Of a stretch of 64,000 nt of DNA, positions 59,801-64,000 are shown piece after piece. The DNA comes from Macrothele yani (lineage: Eukaryota; Arthropoda; Arachnida; Araneae; Macrothelidae). The translations under genes and the position numbers were made by a program. How positions within the stretch are numbered: the first letter of the stretch is position 1; every line of letters starts with the position of its first letter. The stretch covers positions 83,642,194-83,706,193 of the forward strand of contig CM077002.1 in assembly GCA_039090855.1 (NCBI GenBank), in the 5' to 3' direction. Below the pieces are notes generated by a model. It saw only the letters and a list, made by a program, of their open reading frames with translations. It was not told where the DNA came from and did not search any database.

Positions 59801-60187
59801 TGTGATGTGAAGCAAAATGTTGTTAGCAAGGTGGAGACCAATATGCTTCGGTGGTTTGGCCATGTTGAAAGAATGAGTGATGAAATGCTTACTAAGAAAA
59901 TCTTTTCAGCCCAAGTGGCAGGAAGGAAAGGCAGAGGAAGGCCAAGGAAGACATGGGTGGATCAGATTCAGGAGTGTCTGCATGAGAAAAAGATTATGAG
60001 TATGAAGTATAAAAGATCTTGTGTACGGCGTATAATGGATATTAGTGAAGCACGAGTTGTATGTCAAAATTGCTGTAAATGGAGAAGTTTGATACGACAA
60101 CAGTAAGTAAAAATATCTGGTAGTTTGTATTTCTTTTTGGAGCTAACCTCTGAATCTCAGAGAACAGCTTAGTGATATGTATGTATG
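56809..60187 (+). mobile_element. near full-length APE-type LINE (RTE-like)
   Basis: This 3379-bp insertion is flanked by a perfect 14-bp duplication TACACTCACATCTG (56795-56808 and 60188-60201). It has a GC-richer 5' leader, one endonuclease-RT frame and a short ATGT-repeat 3' tail. It belongs to a different family from the ATC-tailed RTE copies. Confidence 0.92.
57079..60106 (+). pseudogene. LINE endonuclease-reverse transcriptase, few lesions
   Basis: Endonuclease: CKIGVWNTRGINGK, LCVSETKK, VYAPCDSE, IAGDFNAKVG, VIDFVVYD and GSDHYLV. RT: SKAPGVDGITAEML, GISLLSVPGKVFGKV, GFMPGKGCTNQIFALR, motif A FIDLEKAYDRVN, motif B GAGVRQGCVMSPWLFN, motif C LLYADDTVLL; C-terminal SKVETNMLRWFGHVERM. Only three lesions: a TAA at 57988, a frameshift at about 58756 and a TGA at 59126 (probably a former CGA). 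Everything else is open to the stop at about 60106. Confidence 0.93.
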
Positions 60188-60201
60188 TACACTCACATCT
60201 G

Positions 60202-60410
60202 GATTTCTTCCTCGCTAAGTGCGGTGCTGTCAGTGACGAGCAGGGTGAACGGTTTCACCAGGACATTACTACTGTCAGAAAAAGGTACCAAAGGAAATTT
60301 AATGCAGCAATGGTAACAGATCGAATGCAGCAGTTGGACTTTTGTGAGAGATGCTCCAGGAACTCATTACAAGCAACAGGCAAAGCGGCGTCCCCGTGAA
60401 ACACTCTCTC
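60202..60410 (+). pseudogene. last part of the interrupted QGERFHQDI protein
   Basis: Directly after the LINE duplication, the frame continues as DFFLAKCGAVSDEQGERFHQ with DITTVRKRYQRKFNAAM, then a frameshift to DAPGTHYKQQAKRRP. Joined to 55240-56808 it restores the usual order of the family, showing the LINE hit an existing copy. Confidence 0.75.
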
Positions 60411-60566
60411 TATGAGAATTATCATAGGATATGTATATGCAAATGTGTAAAACTTGGGAATAAACGAGGAGCAAGCCATCGTTGCACGATATATGAAGAC
60501 AAATGGTCAAAGATGAATAATTTAAAAACATTTATTTACAGTTAAAATAAATGAAATAAAATGACC

Positions 60567-60610
60567 ACATGAGATCTTTCGACTACCACTTTGGCGTCAT
60601 CATCAGGTGT
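60567..60610 (-). ncRNA. hammerhead ribozyme, left arm of PLE palindrome
   Basis: Minus strand: core CTGATGA, stem II GACGCCA/TGGTAGTC, GAAA, a two-pair stem III and cleavage after TC. Stem I (ACAC against ATGT) has an A-C mismatch at the first pair. Confidence 0.68.
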
Positions 60611-60700
60611 TTGACAAAGAGTGGAACGGAGTCCGGCATTAAATAAAGAAATACGTAACATGTGACCAGTACAATTGCATAGAGTGATTTACATAAAGAG

Positions 60701-61256
60701 TCATATGTTCATAACATCCAAAACTGAGTTTTGTCTATGAGGGATCAGTGATCTCCAAGTTTGTGATATATAACTAGGCAAATTATCATTACAGCAAAAG
60801 GTAGCTATAATATGTAAGCTTTCGCACAACAGTAAGGAATTATTATTAGTTGCTTTTTGCAGTATAGCTGCTTCCTTCCATTGTGGATAATGCTGTCCTT
60901 CCTGAACACAACGGGCTAAAGCCGTAGTTAACTTACCATTTTTTGAGATCATACTTGTGTTCATTCATTCTAGTCTTTAATGTCCTTCTGGTAGAACCGA
61001 TATATAACTTTTTAATTTGCGATGGGTCATGGGGATACAGAGGAATGGAATAAATTCCATGCATGTTTTCCACACTCACCTTGTCACGATCACTTATGAT
61101 TAGATGCAGGAGATTAAGAGCCTTTGAGCCTAAGTCAATGTCATGATGTCTGCACAGGTTCTTTAACACCGGAGTTAAACTTGGGTGGTAGTCGAGTGAA
61201 CCTACGTACCTCCTTTTTGGGGTACCACGAGTTAAAGAGCATTCCCGTGAGAACAA
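60701..61256 (-). pseudogene. GIY-YIG endonuclease fragment, left arm
   Basis: Minus strand: VSVENMHGIYSIPLYPHD, KKLYIGSTRRTLKTRMNEH, a frameshift within the following Lys codons, then LTTALARCVQEGQHYPQWKE up to NSVLDVMNI. Upstream it includes 33 residues (MFSRECSLTRGTPKRRYVGS) not mirrored in the right arm. Confidence 0.85.
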
Positions 61257-61262
61257 ATCTCT

Positions 61263-61675
61263 TGCATCTAATCAGAAGTGATCGTGACAAGGTGAGTGTG
61301 GAAAACATGCATGGAATTTATTCCATTCCTCTATATCCCCATGACCCATCGCAAATTAAAAAGTTATATATTGGTTCTACCAGAAGGACATTAAAGACTA
61401 GAATGAATGAACACAAGTATGATCTCAAAATTGGTAAGTTAACTACGGCTTTAGCCCGTTGTGTTCAGGAAGGACAGCATTATCCACAATGGAAGGAAGC
61501 AGCTATACTGCAAAAAGCAACTAATAATAATTCCTTACTGTTGTGCGAAAGCTTACATATTATAGCTAACACTACCTTTTGCTGTAACGATAATTTGCCT
61601 AGTTATATATCACAAACTTGGAGATCACTGATCCCTCATGGACAAAACTCAGTTTTGGATGTTATGAACATATGA
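61263..61675 (+). pseudogene. GIY-YIG endonuclease fragment, right arm
   Basis: Uninterrupted from the arm start: LHLIRSDRDKVSVENMHGIY, LYIGSTRRTLKTRMNEHKYD, LTTALARCVQEG and LLLCESLHIIAN (conserved Glu) to the stop at 61675. The nuclease domain looks intact, but the element lacks RT. Confidence 0.85.
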
Positions 61676-61765
61676 CTCTTTATGTAAATCACTCTATGCA
61701 ATTGTACTGGTCACATGTTACGTATTTCTTTATTTAATGCCGGACTCCATTCCACTCTTTGTCAA

Positions 61766-61809
61766 ACATCTGATGATGACGCCAAAGTGGTAGTCGAAAG
61801 ATCTCATGT
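61766..61809 (+). ncRNA. hammerhead ribozyme, right arm of PLE palindrome
   Basis: Stem I ACAT pairs fully with ATGT. Core CTGATGA (61770-61776), stem II GACGCCA/TGGTAGTC, GAAA (61796-61799), stem III AG/CT with an AT loop, cleavage predicted after C 61805. All core positions fit the consensus, so activity is plausible. Confidence 0.78.
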
Positions 61810-62083
61810 GGTCATTTTATTTCATTTATTTTAACTGTAAATAAATGTTTTTAAATTATTCATCTTTGACCATTTGTCTTCATATATTGTGCAACGATGG
61901 CTTGCTCCTCGTTTATTCCCAAAGTATCAGATTGCACGAATATTCTTCAAGTCACCGACTAGTGTAAAACTTGTTTATAGATATTTCTAAAACTAAAGCT
62001 AAATTAGTGTTTTAATGGCAATTTTCATATTCAGCACCCAAACAACATAAAAGTAACTTGCTTTAATCTCAGATGCATACAAA

Positions 62084-63483
62084 TACACTGCTGGCCTACC
62101 AAAATGCAACACCAAGAAGGACACGAGATAGCAAAGCCAGATTTACTGGACACATAACAACAGATACAAAGATGAAACGATTGAGCTTACAGGCCCGAGC
62201 AACTTGCGGAACACGCAGACATCAATATTTCAAGTGGCCCCCATGGCTGGCAATAACGGCTGCTACACGCCGCAGCATCGAACGAAAGAGGCTTTGGATG
62301 TGGGCTTGAGGTATGTCGGTCCAGACTGCTTCCACACGTTGCCACAGTTCATCAGGCGTAGCCGCGAGTGGTGCTTGCTGGGCCACTCGGTTGCCGATAA
62401 GCGACCAGACGTGTTCGATGGGCGACATATCAGGAGAACAGGCGGGCCATGGCAGCAATGACACCTGGTAGGCCGTGAAGAATTGTTGCACGATGCGTGC
62501 CACGTGTGGGCGCACATTGTCCTGTTGAAACGTGGCTGCTGGCAGGTCCTGCAGGTAAGGGAGGACTACAGGCTCCAAAAATATGTAGCGGTGGCTGTTT
62601 AGTGTACCGGCGATGTGTACCAGAGGGGTGTGGGTGTCATATCCAATTGCGCCCCAAACCATAACGCCAGGCAACGGACCGGTATGGAAATGCATAAAGC
62701 AGGCGCATACAGTCTCTAGCCGCGGTGCCACCACAAGCAGATACGACCATCGTGGTATTGCAGGCAGAAGCGGGATTCACCGGAGAAGACAATGTTGTGC
62801 CATTCCATAGTCCAGGTGCGCCGTTTAATGGCCCACTGTCGCTGCACTTGCCGGTGGTGTAATGTCAATGGTAATCGGAACAATGGGCGCTGTGCGACAA
62901 GTCCCTGCTCCTGCAGACGACGTCGAACAGTACATGCTGACACAGGTTGTTGCGGAACACACCCTAATTCCTGCGCTAACGTTCGTGATATGGCAGTGCA
63001 AGCCGTCAATGCCCGCCGCACAATATGGCGGTCCTCTCGTTCGGTGGCGTGCCGTGGCAATCGCTCACATCGGTTCGTCCATCCCTCCCGCACCCACCGA
63101 ATCCATAATCACCTCACGGTGGCTGGATGTCATCCCACACGGGCGCCGATGTCTCGGTACAATAAACCGCTGTCTCAATAAGCCACTATCCATCCTCTGT
63201 CGAACTCCGCAATGCGCTGGAATGACTGCCGTATTCTGCGACGAGGCATCAGGAAGCTTCCCACGCACAGGTCTGGCAGCACAACACACTTCCACTACTA
63301 ACACCTTGCCTTCTGTGCACCCTTCTTATAGTGCTTCACGGTGGCGTGCCGGGCGCACATGATTTACATATGCCCTGCAATGCTAATCGTTTGTATGTCC
63401 TCTCGCGGGCGACGCATGCTGTGAATTTCAGGCCAATCGGATGCTTTCTTCTTGGTGTTGCATTTTGGGTGGCCAGCAGTGTA
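62084..63483 (-). mobile_element. Tc1-like transposon
   Basis: Ends CACTGCTGGCCTACCAAAAT and its inverse (CACTGCTGGCCACCCAAAAT) within TA, both followed by GCAACACCAAGAAG. Length is 1.4 kb; minus-strand transposase. The inner word is shared with the Tc1 at 19427. Confidence 0.92.
62222..63310 (-). pseudogene. Tc1-like transposase, inactivated
   Basis: Minus strand: HTH remains in 63310-63100, then VREGWTNRCE-type text and a second DNA-binding half (CTVRRRLQEQGLVAQRPLFR). VFSGESRF has Gly for the first catalytic Asp. After a frameshift at about 62725, FQQDNVRPHVARIVQ and MSPIEHVWSLIG keep Asp and Glu. It ends SHGGHLKY. A stop near the HTH and the frameshift add to the damage. Confidence 0.9.
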
Positions 63484-64000
63484 GTCAAAATTTGTTGTCT
63501 ATTGTTATTAATGATAAGATCTGATAAAATAAATATAAAATTAATATTTTAGACTTTTTCTCAGAAAGGTACATACATTTAGTTAATTCCTTTACTGCTA
63601 CGACATTTTTTTCTTCAATTGACCTACATCACTGACTACAAGCTTCAGTTCTTTTTTTATGAAATGATGCTGAAAGGATTTGTCAAATAATGCATCTCAA
63701 TCTCACTTCATATTATTTGTTTCATAAAAGCATCAAAACTTCTTACTGTTTATTTCATTTCGTATTATTATTATTTGGAATACAGATTTTAGACATGTTA
63801 GCGTGTGTAACTGTATACTTCTTGTAGGCCATAATGCGTAAATATGACAATAAATAGAGAATAAATTCAAACTGACGAACATTACTTATTTTGCAGCCTC
63901 AGCATCCGTTTCATCAGTTCCAGGTTCATGGAGCGTTTTTGGAAAAAAGTCCAAAACACTAGTGGGCCTTTTCATTTTCCAACGAAACTCGATACCCAAC
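63484..64000. other. AT-rich sequence with an open frame at the right edge
   Basis: No element recognised in 63484-63890. From 64000 the minus strand is open to a TAA at about 63889 (KRPTSVLDFFPKTLHEPGTD), while on the plus strand TTTTGCAG at 63890-63897 could be a splice acceptor with an open frame beyond. Neither reading is assignable. Confidence 0.3.

Larger units (their letters stand above)
60457..61961. mobile_element. palindromic Penelope-like element
   Basis: This 1505-bp insertion is flanked by a perfect 12-bp duplication GTGTAAAACTTG (60445-60456 and 61962-61973). Two arms (60457-61118 and 61257-61921, about 99% alike) face each other around a 138-base centre, each with a GIY-YIG gene fragment and a hammerhead. 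A 40-base unique tail (61922-61961) lies only on the right. RT sequence is absent, so this is a 5'-truncated, inverted double copy. Confidence 0.88.

Overview
The window is eukaryotic nuclear DNA from an animal, most probably an arthropod with a large, transposon-rich genome. I cannot fix the class from sequence alone. The evidence is spliced coding exons, several tRNA-derived SINE remnants, and metazoan element families: RTE-like LINEs, jockey-like LINE debris, Penelope-like elements, Tc1/mariner, hAT and Helitron. There is no bacterial or organellar gene organisation.

The only host gene I can support is calpain-7, on the minus strand. Three exons are intact and consecutive: 43030-43243, 24844-24929 and 17171-17264. 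Their splice phases agree (2/0, 0/2, 2/0), every donor is GT, and every acceptor is AG. The 24844-24929 exon carries the catalytic cysteine. The introns between them are 18100 and 7579 bp. The transcript should therefore cross at least 1-43243, and probably the whole window, with earlier exons beyond the right edge and the catalytic His/Asn exons beyond the left edge. Essentially everything else lies inside or next to these introns.

Region by region: 1-7591 holds a decayed Penelope-like element (PLE) split by an RTE LINE. 8600-12220 is a cluster of small repeats, a mariner and MITE-like pieces. 12350-16320 holds jockey-like LINE debris and a degenerate repeat family. 17-25 kb is quiet intron with a Tc1 copy, a SINE, a minisatellite and a foldback. 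25.8-28.4 kb has an exon-like block, a Helitron remnant and a second PLE. 29.2-39.9 kb is a nested tower: a Tc1-like element contains a PLE remnant, which contains a long-TIR transposon and a second Tc1; the long-TIR transposon contains a second RTE copy and a small hairpin element. Two further Tc1-like copies follow. 40-42.8 kb holds a non-autonomous hAT and a mariner. 43.4-47.7 kb is a 4.2 kb element with about 1 kb inverted arms. 48-54.4 kb holds three mariner remnants and a divergent RTE copy broken by a ribozyme-bearing foldback. 55.2-62 kb holds a multicopy unknown gene broken by a nearly full-length LINE, then a palindromic PLE. 62.1-63.5 kb is another Tc1.

The most interesting signal is a set of hammerhead-ribozyme motifs tied to the PLE-derived sequences. 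Two palindromic insertions (50973-51657 and 60457-61961) each have target-site duplications, a hammerhead in each arm, and a short unique tail at one end. In both, the hammerhead on the tail side has complete stem I pairing and the other has an A-C mismatch at the first pair. In a third PLE (27145-28440) the inverted arm begins at the predicted hammerhead cleavage site, to within one base. No mobile element here has an intact open reading frame, so the window looks like a graveyard of insertions around a conserved gene.
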